A DNA stretch of 64,000 nt from Planctomycetota bacterium (GTDB lineage: Bacteria; Planctomycetota; Planctomycetia; Pirellulales; Pirellulaceae), in assembly GCA_016872725.1 (NCBI GenBank), contig VGZC01000003.1:124001-188000 (forward strand). Reading direction: 5' to 3'. This document shows positions 1 to 9,842 of this stretch, in pieces. The position numbers were made by a program, and so were the translations under genes. A model generated the notes under the pieces. It made no database searches, was not told the origin of the DNA, and saw nothing but the letters and a program-made list of their open reading frames with translations. How positions within the stretch are numbered: the stretch's first letter is position 1; the number at the start of each line of letters is the position of its first letter.

Positions 1-29
1 CGGGAGCTCGCGGTAGGCTACGGGGACCG

Positions 30-2936
30 ATGAGCGATCTTCCCAAACAGCGTACGTTCGCCGCGTTCGACGACGAGGGTCCCGAATCGGCGGCGCGAGC
101 CGTTCCGAGCGGACCGGCGATTCCCGACGCCGACCCGGCCGCATCGACGCGCGGTGGGGGAGGGGGCGAGTCGGCGTCCGGTCCGGAAACGGGAGCGGCT
201 CCGGGAATCCTCGCCGGAAAGACCGTCTGGGTCGTCGACTCGCACTCGCTCATCTATCAGGTGTTCCACGCGATGCGGGAGATGTCGAGTCCGGCGGGGC
301 AGCCGGTCGGCGCGGTCCACGGGTTTACCCGCGACCTGCTCGACATCATCGGGCAAAAGCGGCCCGACTATCTGATCTGCGCGTTCGATCATTCGGACGT
401 GACGTTCCGCAACGCGATCTACCCGCGATACAAGGAGCACCGCGAGTCGATGCCGGACGACTTGCGGTCGCAATTCGCTCTGATCGACCGGATGCTCGAC
501 GCGCTCGGCATCGCCCGAATCGCGGCGCCGGGTTACGAGGCGGACGACATCCTCGCGACGCTCGCGCGGCGCGCCCGGGACGCGGGGGGCGCGTGCGTGC
601 TGGTGACGAACGACAAGGACTGCCGCCAACTGATCACCGACACGGTGCGCGTCTACAACGTCCGCAAGGACGCGATGTTCGACGGCGAAGCCTTGCGCCG
701 CGAGTGGGGCATCGAGCCCGGGCAGGTCGTCGACTACCAGTCGCTCGTCGGCGACAGCGTCGACGCGGTTCCCGGCGTGCCTCTGATCGGACCCAAGATG
801 GCGGGCGAACTGCTCCGCCAATACGGGTCGCTCGACGGAATCTACGCGCGGATCGACGAGCTCGGCCCGTCGAAGCGCAAGTCGAATCTGATCGAGTTCC
901 GCGACCAGGCGTTGATGAGCCGCGAGCTGGTTCGGCTCCGCGACGACGTGCCGCTCGAACTCGCCTGGGACGCGGCGCGGGTCGGTCCGGTCGACGCGGG
1001 CCGGGTCGGCGCTCTTTGCGGGGAGCTCGGATTCCGCGCCTTGAGTGACCGGATTATGTCACTCGCGAACGCGGGAGCCGGGGGGGAGGCCGAACCGAGC
1101 GGAGCGCCGATCGCGTTCCGGGTCGTGGACACCGAAGGGGCGCTCGACGCGCTCGCCGCCGAGCTCGCGAGGGGACGGCCGTGTTCGGTCGATCTCGAAA
1201 CCACGTCGATCCATCCGCGATGGGCCGAGATCGTCGGGTACGCGATCGCGGTCGAGGAAGGGAGCGGTTGGTACGTTCCGGTGCGGGCGCCCGAAGGCGA
1301 ACGACGGCTCGACGCCGACCGTGCTCGGGAAACGCTCCGACCCGCGCTCGAAAACCCGGCCATCCCGAAAATCGGCCAAAACGTGAAGTACGACCTGATC
1401 GTGCTGCGCTGCCACGGCGTCGCGCTCGCCGGAATCGCCTGCGATACGATGGTCGCCGACTATCTGCTGGCGCCCGGCGAACGCAACCACAACCTGGATG
1501 ACCTGGCCCGCCGCTATCTGAAACACGAGACGATCCGGATCGGAGCATTGATCGGCGAAGGGAAGAATCGGAAGCGGATGGACGAGGTGCCGGTCGAGCG
1601 GGTCGCCGAGTACGCGGTCGAGGACGCGGAGATCCCCCTTCGCCTCGCGCCCCGTCTTCGCCGCCGGCTTCACGACGACGGATTGGAGCCGCTCTTCGAC
1701 GACGTCGAGATCCCGCTCATCGAAGTGCTCGCCGAAATGGAGTTCAACGGAATCCGCGTCGATCGCGAACGGCTCGCCGAACTATCGGGCCGGTTCGGAG
1801 CCCGCATCGCCGAGCTTGGCGACCGGATTCAGGAATTGGCCGGAGCGCCGTTCAACATGGACTCGCCCAGGCAGCTCGCCGACGTGCTCTTTCAGCGTCT
1901 GAAGTTGCCGGTCGTGAAGCGGACGGCGAAGTCGGGACCGAGCACGGACGCCGAGGTGCTCGAACAGCTCGCCCCCTTGCACCCTTTGCCGGCGCGGATG
2001 GTCGAGTACCGCCGGCTCATGAAACTCAAGGGCACGTATCTCGACGCGCTCCCCGAGCTCATCCATCCCCGGACGGGGCGCGTGCACACGTCGTTCAAAC
2101 AGGACGTCGCGGCGACGGGTCGATTGAGTTCCAAGGATCCGAATCTGCAGAACATTCCGGTCCGCACGCGCGAGGGACGATCGATCCGCACGGCCTTCCT
2201 TCCCGCCGAGGGATGGAGTTTGTTGACCGCCGACTACTCGCAGATCGAACTGCGCGTGCTCGCGCATTTCAGCCGGGACGACGCCTTGCTCGATGCCTTC
2301 GCGCGGGGCGAGGACGTGCACGCGCGGGTGGCGGGCGAGGTGTTCGGCGTGCCGATCGGCGATGTGACGAAGGAGATGCGGCGCCGCGCGAAGGCGGTGA
2401 ATTTCGGGATCGTCTACGGGCAATCGGCGTTCGGGCTCGCTCGGGCGCTCGCGATTCCCGACGACGACGCGGCTCGATTCATCGACGCCTATTTCGAACG
2501 GTATCCGGGCGTTCAGCGGTTCATGGAAAGCACACTGGATTCGTGCCGGGAAAAGGGTTATGTTGGGACGATCCTGGGACGGCGCCGCGCGGTGTCCGGA
2601 GTTCGCTCCGCCGCGCAGCGCGGCGACGGCCGTTCCCGGACCCTGCCCGAACGCATCGCGATCAACACGGTGATCCAAGGCTCGGCGGCGGACCTCATCA
2701 AACTGGCGATGATTCGCGTCCATCGTCGGCTTCGCGAGATCCCGCGGAAATCGCGCATGCTGCTGCAAATCCATGATGAACTAGTCTTTGAATTCCCTCC
2801 CGAGGAACGGTCCGAACTGGTGCGGTTGGTGGACCAGGAAATGAGGTCCGCCGCGGACCTGGCGATTCCCCTTGTCGTCGATCTGCGAACCGGCGCCAAT
2901 TGGGCCGACTGTGATGATGCGGCCGTGAGCGAATGA
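30..2936 (+). CDS. polA: DNA polymerase I
   Basis: 968-residue family A DNA polymerase for repair synthesis and Okazaki-fragment processing. All three activities look intact. A 5'-nuclease domain starts near residue 70 (GYEADDIL, TNDKDCRQL, GDSVDAVPG). The 3'-5' exonuclease has the DxE pair in SVDLETT near residue 387 and the YxxxD motif in YAVEDAE. The polymerase has motif A (TADYSQIELR, near 734), motif B (RRAKAVNFGIVYG) and motif C (HDE, near 914). The first 65 or so residues are a Gly/Ser/Ala-rich extension absent from typical PolA. The start is the first in-frame ATG, 29 bases from the window edge. The stop overlaps the next start as ATGA, so translation is probably coupled to coaE. Confidence 0.97.
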   Translation: MSDLPKQRTFAAFDDEGPESAARAVPSGPAIPDADPAASTRGGGGGESASGPETGAAPGILAGKTVWVVDSHSLIYQVFHAMREMSSPAGQPVGAVHGFTRDLLDIIGQKRPDYLICAFDHSDVTFRNAIYPRYKEHRESMPDDLRSQFALIDRMLDALGIARIAAPGYEADDILATLARRARDAGGACVLVTNDKDCRQLITDTVRVYNVRKDAMFDGEALRREWGIEPGQVVDYQSLVGDSVDAVPGVPLIGPKMAGELLRQYGSLDGIYARIDELGPSKRKSNLIEFRDQALMSRELVRLRDDVPLELAWDAARVGPVDAGRVGALCGELGFRALSDRIMSLANAGAGGEAEPSGAPIAFRVVDTEGALDALAAELARGRPCSVDLETTSIHPRWAEIVGYAIAVEEGSGWYVPVRAPEGERRLDADRARETLRPALENPAIPKIGQNVKYDLIVLRCHGVALAGIACDTMVADYLLAPGERNHNLDDLARRYLKHETIRIGALIGEGKNRKRMDEVPVERVAEYAVEDAEIPLRLAPRLRRRLHDDGLEPLFDDVEIPLIEVLAEMEFNGIRVDRERLAELSGRFGARIAELGDRIQELAGAPFNMDSPRQLADVLFQRLKLPVVKRTAKSGPSTDAEVLEQLAPLHPLPARMVEYRRLMKLKGTYLDALPELIHPRTGRVHTSFKQDVAATGRLSSKDPNLQNIPVRTREGRSIRTAFLPAEGWSLLTADYSQIELRVLAHFSRDDALLDAFARGEDVHARVAGEVFGVPIGDVTKEMRRRAKAVNFGIVYGQSAFGLARALAIPDDDAARFIDAYFERYPGVQRFMESTLDSCREKGYVGTILGRRRAVSGVRSAAQRGDGRSRTLPERIAINTVIQGSAADLIKLAMIRVHRRLREIPRKSRMLLQIHDELVFEFPPEERSELVRLVDQEMRSAADLAIPLVVDLRTGANWADCDDAAVSE

Positions 2937-3610
2937 AAACGCCAGGGTTGATCGTAGTCGGAATCGCGGGCGGCATCGCCTGCGGGAAGAGCGAAGTCGC
3001 CGGCCGGCTGGTCGAGCTCGGCGCCGTGCCGCTGGACGCCGACCGGGCCGGCCACGAGGCGCTCGAGGCCGCCGACGTGCGAGCGGCCCTTCGCGCGCGG
3101 TGGGGCGGCGACGTCTTTCGCGTCGACGGGTCGGTCGACCGGCAGGCGGTCGCCGCGCGGGTGTTCGTCTCCGCGGATACGGCGGGCGATCGGTCGGCCG
3201 TTGAAGCCGATCGGAAGTTCCTGGAACAGTGGACCCATCCGAGGATCGAGCGGATCCTGGAACGGCGGTTGCGCGAGGAGATCGAGCGGAGCGGGGGCGG
3301 GAGCTCGCCCCGCGTCGCCGTGCTCGACGCCGCCTTGCTCCTCGAAGCCGGATGGGACCGATTTTGCGACGAGATCTGGTTTGTGGAATCACCCGAGTCG
3401 TCGCGCCGGGAGCGGGCGGCGGCCCGGGGTTGGACGGAAGACGAATGGCGGGCGCGGGAGGCGGCGCAATGGCCGTTGGCCGATAAACGGCGCCGCGCCC
3501 AGCGCATCCTGGAGAACACCGGAAGCAAGTCGGCGTTGCGGGAGCAAGTGGACGCATGGTGGGTCCGGCGGGTCGGCTCGGAGCCCGCTCCGACCGCCGG
3601 CTCCCGTTGA
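2933..3610 (+). CDS. coaE: dephospho-CoA kinase
   Basis: 225-residue P-loop kinase for the last step of coenzyme A synthesis, phosphorylating the 3'-hydroxyl of dephospho-CoA with ATP. The N-terminus carries the Walker A motif GGIACGKS at about residues 12-19. LDADRAGHEAL follows, corresponding to the substrate-binding Asp region of the family. The C-terminal end is slightly longer than usual. The start codon overlaps the polA stop as ATGA, which fixes the start. Confidence 0.93.
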   Translation: MKTPGLIVVGIAGGIACGKSEVAGRLVELGAVPLDADRAGHEALEAADVRAALRARWGGDVFRVDGSVDRQAVAARVFVSADTAGDRSAVEADRKFLEQWTHPRIERILERRLREEIERSGGGSSPRVAVLDAALLLEAGWDRFCDEIWFVESPESSRRERAAARGWTEDEWRAREAAQWPLADKRRRAQRILENTGSKSALREQVDAWWVRRVGSEPAPTAGSR

Positions 3611-3694
3611 CTCGACTCGCGCCGCCGTCACCGACATCCCACCGCCCGCCCCATCCTCGGCGGATATCCTCATCTTGTCAGGAGCACGCGTATC

Positions 3695-5353
3695 ATGGCC
3701 CTATCCCGATCGAGAGGCGCGCGACCGCGCGACGAGAAACCCGAACCCGGCTCGGCCGCCGCGCGTCCAACGGCCTCCGCGTCCGACGGACCGCGCGCGT
3801 CCGAATCGCGGTCCGACTCCCCGGAGACGCCTTCCCCGGCTCCCGCTCCGCTCGCCGCGAACGGGCGGGCCTCCGCGCGCGAAGCATCGCGCGCGCGGCC
3901 GGATTCCGAGCGGGACCGTGTCGACCGCGGCGCGTCAACCGAGCGAGTCACGAACCCCGACATCGAAGCGGCGCTCGCCGCCCTCGAACACGAGGAACCG
4001 ATTTCGCTCGCCGAGGAGCTCGCCGAGGAAGCGGCGCGCGGCGGCGCGGCGGACGAGACGAACGACCGGTACGAGCGGATCAAGCAGGGCGAGATCCACA
4101 TCGCCGAACTGCAGAAGATGAGCATGTCGCAACTGATCGAGGAGGCCCGCAGCGACAACTTGACCGAAGTGGCCGGCATGAAGAAGCAGGATCTGATCTT
4201 CAAGATCCTGAAGGAACGGGTCAAGATGAACGGCCTGATGTACGGCGAGGGAACGCTCGAAGTCCTCCCCGACGGTTTTGGGTTCCTTCGAAGTCCCGAA
4301 TACCACTACCTGTCGTGCCCCGACGACATCTATGTTTCGCCGAGCCAGATCCGGCGGTTCGGGCTCCAGACCGGCGCGACCGTTTCGGGACAAATACGGC
4401 CACCGAAGGAGAACGAGCGTTATTTCGCCCTGCTTCGGGTCGAGGCGATCAACTACGAGGACCCGAATCTGGTTTCCAAAAAGGTCCCGTTCGACGACCT
4501 GACTCCCCTGCACCCGAACCAGCGGATCCTGATGGAGTACGATCCGAACGACGTCGCGACGCGCGTCGTCGATCTCATCGCGCCGATCGGATTCGGCCAG
4601 CGGGGGCTCATCGTGAGCCCGCCGCGCGCGGGCAAGACGATCCTCCTGCAGAAAATGGCGCGAGCCGTGCTGCACAACTTTCCCGACGCGTACGTCATCA
4701 TGCTGTTGATCGACGAGCGGCCCGAGGAGGTCACCGACATGGAGCGGGAGGTCAAGGGCAAGAACTGCGAAGTGATCAGTTCGACGTTCGACGAGCCTCC
4801 CTCGCGGCACGTGCAGGTGTCGCAGATGGTGATCGAGAAAGCGAAACGGATGGTCGAATACGGCTTCGACGTCGTGATCTTCCTCGATTCCATCACGCGG
4901 CTCGCCCGCGCGTGGAACTCGGAATGCCAGCCGTCCGGGAAGATCCTCTCGGGCGGCCTCGACGCCAACGCCCTGCAGCAGCCCAAGCGGTTTTTCGGTT
5001 CGGCGCGCAAAGTCGAGGAAGGCGGATCCCTGACGATCATCGCGACCGCGTTGATCGATACGGGCAGCCGGATGGACGAGGTGATCTTCGAGGAGTTCAA
5101 GGGAACGGGCAATCTCGAAATCGTCCTCGACCGGCGACTCGTCGACAAACGCATCTGGCCGGCGATCGACATCAACCGATCGGGCACTCGGCGCGAGGAG
5201 ATCCTGATGGATCCCGAGGAGCACCGCCGCGTGTGCGTCCTGCGCCGCGCGCTCAACGAGATGAACCCGGCCGACGCGATGGAACTCCTCGTCGCCCGCA
5301 TGAAGAAGGCGCGATCGAACGCCGAGTTCCTCATGAGCATGCAGATGCGTTAG
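3695..5353 (+). CDS. rho: transcription termination factor Rho
   Basis: 552-residue hexameric RNA helicase for factor-dependent termination. After an approximately 125-residue Ala/Arg/Glu-rich N-terminal extension come the Rho N-domain ([13 protein letters not shown]), the cold-shock RNA-binding domain ([18 protein letters not shown]), and the ATPase core with Walker A SPPRAGKT near residue 308, Walker [14 protein letters not shown], and the Q/R-loop region ending in [10 protein letters not shown]. The disordered N-terminal insert is common in high-GC and planctomycete Rho proteins. The upstream gap of 84 bases after coaE shows no strong promoter. Confidence 0.96.
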   Translation: MALSRSRGARPRDEKPEPGSAAARPTASASDGPRASESRSDSPETPSPAPAPLAANGRASAREASRARPDSERDRVDRGASTERVTNPDIEAALAALEHEEPISLAEELAEEAARGGAADETNDRYERIKQGEIHIAELQKMSMSQLIEEARSDNLTEVAGMKKQDLIFKILKERVKMNGLMYGEGTLEVLPDGFGFLRSPEYHYLSCPDDIYVSPSQIRRFGLQTGATVSGQIRPPKENERYFALLRVEAINYEDPNLVSKKVPFDDLTPLHPNQRILMEYDPNDVATRVVDLIAPIGFGQRGLIVSPPRAGKTILLQKMARAVLHNFPDAYVIMLLIDERPEEVTDMEREVKGKNCEVISSTFDEPPSRHVQVSQMVIEKAKRMVEYGFDVVIFLDSITRLARAWNSECQPSGKILSGGLDANALQQPKRFFGSARKVEEGGSLTIIATALIDTGSRMDEVIFEEFKGTGNLEIVLDRRLVDKRIWPAIDINRSGTRREEILMDPEEHRRVCVLRRALNEMNPADAMELLVARMKKARSNAEFLMSMQMR

Positions 5354-5426
5354 GCGGGCGATTCGCCGTCGCGCATCGCCGCTGCGTTGGGTTGGATTTC
5401 CTATTCGCGTTCCGCACGAGACGCCG

Positions 5427-5903
5427 ATGTCAAGAAACTGGGAAGGTCAGGTCCGCGCGCACGCCGACGACGCGTTCGCGATCGTGGTGTCCCGCTACAA
5501 CGCGACGATCACCGAACGGCTGCTCGACGGCGCCCTGCGCGTGTTGCGCGGCGCCGGCGTTCCCGATCCGCGGATCGATGTGGTCCGGGTCCCGGGCGCC
5601 TGGGAGATCCCGGTCGCCGCGCGGGTGCTCGCCCGGTCCGGCCGATACGCCGCCGTGCTTTGTTTGGGCGCGGTCATCCGGGGCGAGACGAGCCACGATC
5701 AGTACATCAACGAGCAGGTGAGCCGCGGTCTCGGCGAGATCGCGCTCGAAACGGACCTTCCCGTGCTCTTCGGCGTACTCACGTGCCATTCGCTCGAACA
5801 GGCCATCCAGCGCGCGGGCGGGAACGCGGGGAACAAGGGCGAGGAATGCGCGGACGCGGCGCTGCGCATGGCCGACCTCCTGCGGGCCCTGCGCGGCGCG
5901 TGA
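5427..5903 (+). CDS. ribH: 6,7-dimethyl-8-ribityllumazine synthase
   Basis: 158-residue lumazine synthase, the penultimate enzyme of riboflavin biosynthesis, joining 5-amino-6-ribitylaminouracil with 3,4-dihydroxy-2-butanone 4-phosphate. Family motifs are the substrate-site region VVSRYNATIT, VPGAWEIP, the conserved LGAVIRGETSHDQYI loop, and GVLTCHSLEQA. The length is normal. The ATG lies 73 bases after rho. ftsY is antisense and its stop lies 38 bases beyond this stop, so the two genes converge. Confidence 0.95.
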   Translation: MSRNWEGQVRAHADDAFAIVVSRYNATITERLLDGALRVLRGAGVPDPRIDVVRVPGAWEIPVAARVLARSGRYAAVLCLGAVIRGETSHDQYINEQVSRGLGEIALETDLPVLFGVLTCHSLEQAIQRAGGNAGNKGEECADAALRMADLLRALRGA

Positions 5904-5941
5904 CCGATCCTCGCCGCGCCGGAAGGAAACGTGGGCCCGAT

Positions 5942-6955
5942 CTATTCGGAGGGGCCCGAAAAGAGACCGTCGACGAACGCGGACGGATCGAAAACGGCGA
6001 GGTCGGACGATTTCTCGCCCACTCCGACGAACTTGACGGGCAACCGGAATCGCTGGCGGATGGGGATGATGACTCCGCCTTTCGCGGTGCCGTCGAGCTT
6101 CGCGAGCACGATGCCCGTGCAGTTCGCGGCGTCGGAAAAGCCGGCGGCCTGGCTGATCCCGTTTTGACCGGCGGTGGCGTCGAGCACGAGCAGCGTTTCG
6201 TGGGGCGCGTCGGCGATCTGCTTCGCGATCACGCGGTGGATTTTCCGGAGCTGGTCCATGAGGTTGGCTTGGGTTTGGAGGCGTCCGGCCGTGTCGATGA
6301 CGCAGATGTCCGCGCCCCGCTCGACGGCCGCCGCCACCGCGCGATGCGCCACGCTCGCCGGATCGCCTTGCGGAGGCCCCGTTACGATCTCCGCCCCCTC
6401 ACGCTCGGCCCAGATCGTCAGTTGCTCGACGGCCGCCGCGCGAAACGTGTCGCCCGCGCCAAGGACGACCTTCTTGCCTTGCCGGCGGAAGTACTGGGCG
6501 AGCTTGGCGATCGACGTCGTCTTTCCCGAGCCGTTGACGCCCACGACGAGAATCACGGTCGGACCCGTCTCGGCCAGCCGGATCGACGTCGATTCCTGGT
6601 CCAGGAGCGAACGGAACTTGGCTTTGACCTCGTCGATCAACTGTTCGAGCTCAACGACCCGGCCGCGAAACTCGGTCCGGACATGTTCGCGGATCTCCTT
6701 CGCGGGGCCCGCGCCCATGTCGGTCTTGATGAGGATCGCGTAGAGGTCGTCAAGCCACTCGTCGACGAGCTGGCCTTGGCGGCGGGTGAAAAGATCGCGG
6801 ATGTCGGTTCGGAGCAAGTCGGAGGTTCGTTTGAGGCCTTGCCGGAAGAGGCCAAAGAAACCCCGCTTGGGAGGCGATTCGGCGGGTTCGCCTTCGGCCG
6901 ATCCACCCGACGGCGGATCCGGAGGCTCGCTCGCCTTTTTTCGAAACCAGCTCAT
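5942..6955 (-). CDS. ftsY: signal recognition particle receptor FtsY
   Basis: 337-residue SRP-receptor GTPase that docks SRP-ribosome complexes at the inner membrane. The start ATG at 6955 gives MSWFRKK and is preceded by GGAG. An in-frame upstream ATG at 7009 would add only unrelated Arg/Ser-rich sequence. A short acidic linker precedes the NG domain: helical N domain, then G1 GVNGSGKTT (about residues 139-147), DTFRAAA, G3 DTAGRLQ and G4 LDGTAKGG. The long acidic A domain of E. coli FtsY is missing, as in many bacteria. It is divergent from nusB. Confidence 0.95.
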   Translation of the reverse strand: MSWFRKKASEPPDPPSGGSAEGEPAESPPKRGFFGLFRQGLKRTSDLLRTDIRDLFTRRQGQLVDEWLDDLYAILIKTDMGAGPAKEIREHVRTEFRGRVVELEQLIDEVKAKFRSLLDQESTSIRLAETGPTVILVVGVNGSGKTTSIAKLAQYFRRQGKKVVLGAGDTFRAAAVEQLTIWAEREGAEIVTGPPQGDPASVAHRAVAAAVERGADICVIDTAGRLQTQANLMDQLRKIHRVIAKQIADAPHETLLVLDATAGQNGISQAAGFSDAANCTGIVLAKLDGTAKGGVIIPIRQRFRLPVKFVGVGEKSSDLAVFDPSAFVDGLFSGPSE

Positions 6956-7264
6956 CGTAGGCCAACGACTCCAAGGCGCATCCGCGACACGAGACGACGT
7001 CGACCGCATTGTAGCGGCGAGGGTCGGACCTGTAGAGGCGGTCTCGTCCGCGAGGGATCGAGGCCGGTTCCGCGTTCGCGCCCGGCTTCGGCTTTCACGA
7101 GGAACGGGTGGGCGTCCCGCCCCGCCGCGATCGCCGGTCGAATCGAAACGCCTGCTTTGCTACAATGGCGGCTCCCGCCCGGTGGAACGACAAGGCGAAT
7201 CCGCGCCGCTCCGACCGATCGTTCGGCCCCAAGGCCTTTGGTGTCCACCCGCTCGAGCACCTTT
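6956..7264. other. ftsY/nusB divergent intergenic region
   Basis: About 310 bases between divergent starts with no convincing ORF. The one promoter-like element on the plus strand is TACAAT at 7161-7166, about 100 bases before the nusB start. The -35 position (TCGAAT, 7138-7143) is poor, so this is only a candidate. No hairpin with a T-tract or riboswitch-like structure was recognised. Confidence 0.4.
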
Positions 7265-7684
7265 ATGACCCGACGTAGCCGAGCACGCGAAGTCGCGTTG
7301 CAAATACTCTACGAAGACGACCTCAATCCGACCCGCAATCTCCAAGTCGCCGACGAATTCCTCTGTCGCCGACTCGGACCCGATGCCCGGTTGATCGAGT
7401 TCGGCCGCTCGCTCGTCGCTGGAGTGCGCCGCCACCGGCCGGAGATCGACGTGTCGCTCGCATCCCGGGCCGAGAACTGGAGCCTCGAACGGATGGCTGT
7501 GACCGACCGCAATATCCTCCGACTGGCCGCCTACGAAATGCTCTTTTCGGACACGCCCGGTCAGGTCGCCATCAATGAGGCGATCGAATTGGCGAAGCGG
7601 TATGGGGGCCGCCAATCGCCGCAATTCGTCAACGGCGTGCTCGATCGACTGCTCCGCGAACGCCCCAAGACGGGTTCCTCTTGA
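7265..7684 (+). CDS. nusB: transcription antitermination protein NusB
   Basis: 139-residue all-helical NusB that pairs with NusE (S10) at boxA RNA in rRNA antitermination complexes. Recognisable family segments are RSRAREVALQILYEDD at the N-terminus, the central DRNILRLAAYEML helix, VAINEAIELAKRYG, and the C-terminal FVNGVLDRLLRE. The ATG at 7265 is chosen because it begins exactly where NusB homology begins; the frame runs open far upstream only because of high GC. The stop overlaps a possible TTG start of the next small frame. Confidence 0.94.
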   Translation: MTRRSRAREVALQILYEDDLNPTRNLQVADEFLCRRLGPDARLIEFGRSLVAGVRRHRPEIDVSLASRAENWSLERMAVTDRNILRLAAYEMLFSDTPGQVAINEAIELAKRYGGRQSPQFVNGVLDRLLRERPKTGSS

Positions 7685-7959
7685 CGCGGCGCGGAAGAGG
7701 ACGCGACGGCACGGCGAAAGCAAGAAGCGTCCGCGTCCTTTTGTTCCCGGTCGAGTCGGACCCGGACTGTTTGGCCATGCTAAGGCACTATCGGAGCCTG
7801 ATGCCGATGGCACAGGAGGCGGGCAAACCGATCTTTCATTTGAAACCCGGCGACGGTGCGTTGGGCTCGCATTCCGCCGCGGTCCGCGATGCGTACGACG
7901 AATTCAAGGCGCTGGCGTTTCGCGTGGCCCAGGGGGCCGGCGTGGGGCACTACGACTGA
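7681..7959 (+). pseudogene. orphan fragment resembling a ParA-family C-terminal tail
   Basis: A 92-residue frame that could only start at a TTG overlapping the nusB stop, or internally at ATG 7777. It contains LRHYRSLMPMAQEAGKPIF, then LKPGDGALGSH and AYDEFKALAFRVA. From memory this pattern is like the end of ParA/MinD-type partition ATPases, where a serine-rich 'SLMPMAQE-KP-F-LKP-DGA-G-H' stretch follows the ATPase core. No Walker A or other ATPase motif lies upstream, because nusB occupies that place. It is either a truncated relic or a small standalone protein; the family resemblance is recollection, not a search. Confidence 0.4.
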
Positions 7960-8217
7960 TTCAATCCGCACCGGTTTCCAGCTGGAGGGCGATCGGTCGG
8001 ATTTGGCGGGATCGAGTCGAAACAAAGGCCTGTACGGCGTGTCGTGGAGTGTCCGATACGAACGATGGGAAGGCGTCGCGGACACGATCCGCGTTACGCG
8101 AGGATCGGCGGGACCGATCCGGCGCCTCGGCGCGCGCCGTTCCCACACCCGGCGGCAGGCGGCTGCTTGGGAGCTACGCGTTCCACGCGTCGCGACTCCA
8201 GGAGGGAGATGGGAATC

Positions 8218-9558
8218 ATGAATCGTTCGTTCTTCGCGGCCGGCGCCGCGCTCGTGTGCCTTTGCATGGCCCAACCGCTGTCGGCCCAGTTCGGATCCGC
8301 CGTGCCGTCGACGGGCTCCTCATCGTGGAACCCGTCGGGCTACGACTACTACGCCAGCTCGACTCAACCGTCACCGTCCGATCTTCCGAGCGTTCCAAGC
8401 GGCGTGCCCGAGGCCGTGTCGTATGAGCTCGGCCCCGAGTGCGAATCGTCGTGTTGCGGCCCGTGGCGCCTGATGCCCGATTGGCCCGCGTGTTTCACGG
8501 CGACCGGATGGCTCGCGGGCGGCGGCGCGGCGAACGCGGACCGTCCGGCGAGCCGGTTCAACGGTCCGCTCACCTTCGCCGACCGCCATGAAATGATGGC
8601 GAACCAGGCGTACGCCGTGATCGAACGGCAAGCCGATGGGAGCCAAGGGCTCGATATCGGAGCGCGGCTCGATCTGCTCTACGGGACCGACCACTACTTC
8701 ACGCAAGGCGTTGGTCTGGAAACCGACCGGACCGGAGCGCCGAAGTGGAACAACCACCGGTTCTACGGGCTCGCCATGCCCCAGGCCTATCTCGATTTCG
8801 CCTATGGCGATTGGTCGGTGAAGGTCGGCCACTTCTATTCGTTCCTGGGCAATGACTCGGTCATGGCTCCCAACAACTTCTTCCACACGCAGTCGTACGC
8901 GCGGCAATACGCCGAACCGTTCACCTTCACGGGCGTCCTTTCGACGTATCGGTTGACCGACCGGTTGACGCTCCTTTCGGGCATCCACAGCGGCTGGGAT
9001 GTTTTTGACCGCTATACGGAACGCGCGGCCTACATGGGCGGATGGCGATGGACAGGCCCCGATGGCCTCTTCACGCTCGCGTTCGGCGTCACCTCCGGAC
9101 ATGAACTCAATCCAGCCGACTTCTACGGAAACCGCACGCTCTACACGCTCGTCGCCACGATGCAACTCACCGATCGCCTCCGGTACGTCCTGCAGCACGA
9201 CCACGGTTGGCAGCGCGACTACTTCGCGGCCGGTGTCGACGCCGAATGGTACGGGCTGAACCAATCGCTCTTCTACGAGATCAACGACTGCTGGGCGTGG
9301 GGAACTCGGTTCGAATGGTTCCGTGACGACGACGGAGCGCGTGTCACGGGCGTCCGACCGACGAATCCGATCGCGGGGCTTTCGTATGCGGGCAACTTCT
9401 ACGAGGTGGGCACGGGACTCAATTGGTTCCCGACCCACAACCTGACGATCCGCCCGGAGATCCGGTGGGATTGGTTCGACGGCGTCGGATTGCCGTTCGA
9501 CGACGGCGCCAAGGACAACCAATTCGTCGGCGCCTTCGACATAATTCTCGCCTGGTAG
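8218..9558 (+). CDS. BBP2-type outer-membrane beta-barrel porin
   Basis: 446-residue exported protein. It begins with a cleavable signal peptide (MNRSFFAAGAALVCLCMAQ, ending near SAQ at residue 25). The rest has alternating aromatic/polar strands typical of a barrel: GHFYSFLGNDSV, QYAEPFTFTGVLSTYRLTDR, GGWRWTGPDGLFTLAFGV, and a terminal strand ending in FDIILAW with an aromatic C-terminus. This matches the putative beta-barrel porin-2 (BBP2) proteins common in Planctomycetota, probably outer-membrane channels with undefined substrate. ATG 8218 has AGGAGG twelve bases upstream; ATG 8209 is too close to it. The 258 bases upstream show no clear promoter. Confidence 0.85.
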   Translation: MNRSFFAAGAALVCLCMAQPLSAQFGSAVPSTGSSSWNPSGYDYYASSTQPSPSDLPSVPSGVPEAVSYELGPECESSCCGPWRLMPDWPACFTATGWLAGGGAANADRPASRFNGPLTFADRHEMMANQAYAVIERQADGSQGLDIGARLDLLYGTDHYFTQGVGLETDRTGAPKWNNHRFYGLAMPQAYLDFAYGDWSVKVGHFYSFLGNDSVMAPNNFFHTQSYARQYAEPFTFTGVLSTYRLTDRLTLLSGIHSGWDVFDRYTERAAYMGGWRWTGPDGLFTLAFGVTSGHELNPADFYGNRTLYTLVATMQLTDRLRYVLQHDHGWQRDYFAAGVDAEWYGLNQSLFYEINDCWAWGTRFEWFRDDDGARVTGVRPTNPIAGLSYAGNFYEVGTGLNWFPTHNLTIRPEIRWDWFDGVGLPFDDGAKDNQFVGAFDIILAW

Positions 9559-9781
9559 CAGCCGCCTGGGGCGGCGCGGCTCGCGTTGACTTGCCGCGGG
9601 CTTCGAAAGGACCGTCGGTTTGCGACTCGCGCCGCGACTCGGATTGCCCGGTTCTTGGGCATTCGCGCTTGTGAACCGCGCGGTCGGGCATTCCGCGGGA
9701 ATCGACTCCATGCGGCTGAACGGGCGTTTTCAACGGCGATTCCGAGTTCGACGATCCGACGCGACATGAACGCGTCGGGCA

Positions 9782-9798
9782 TGGCACGCGGGTTGCTT
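9782..9798 (+). promoter_or_regulatory. sigma-54 (RpoN) promoter upstream of the P-II gene
   Basis: TGGCACGCGGGTTGCTT matches the sigma-54 consensus TGGCACG-N4-TTGC[AT], with the -24 GG and -12 GC correctly spaced. It points at the P-II gene and predicts transcription starting near 9808, leaving a leader of about 210-220 bases. The surrounding 459-base interval (9559-10017) holds no credible gene. An imperfect ATTCC-GCG-GGAAT palindrome at 9690-9702 lies at a plausible distance for an activator, but it does not resemble a canonical NtrC site. Confidence 0.72.
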
Positions 9799-9842
9799 CA
9801 TCCAGACGGCGGCTCGTGCCTGGGCCGGAAGGTCAATCCAGC

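Noticed and set aside
3556-5721. A 721-codon plus-strand frame overlapping rho and ribH
   Set aside because: It is a shifted frame of both real genes and ends in Ser/Arg-rich nonsense.
5387-7262. Long frame upstream of nusB
   Set aside because: The frame stays open through ftsY antisense sequence only because of base composition; NusB homology begins at 7265.
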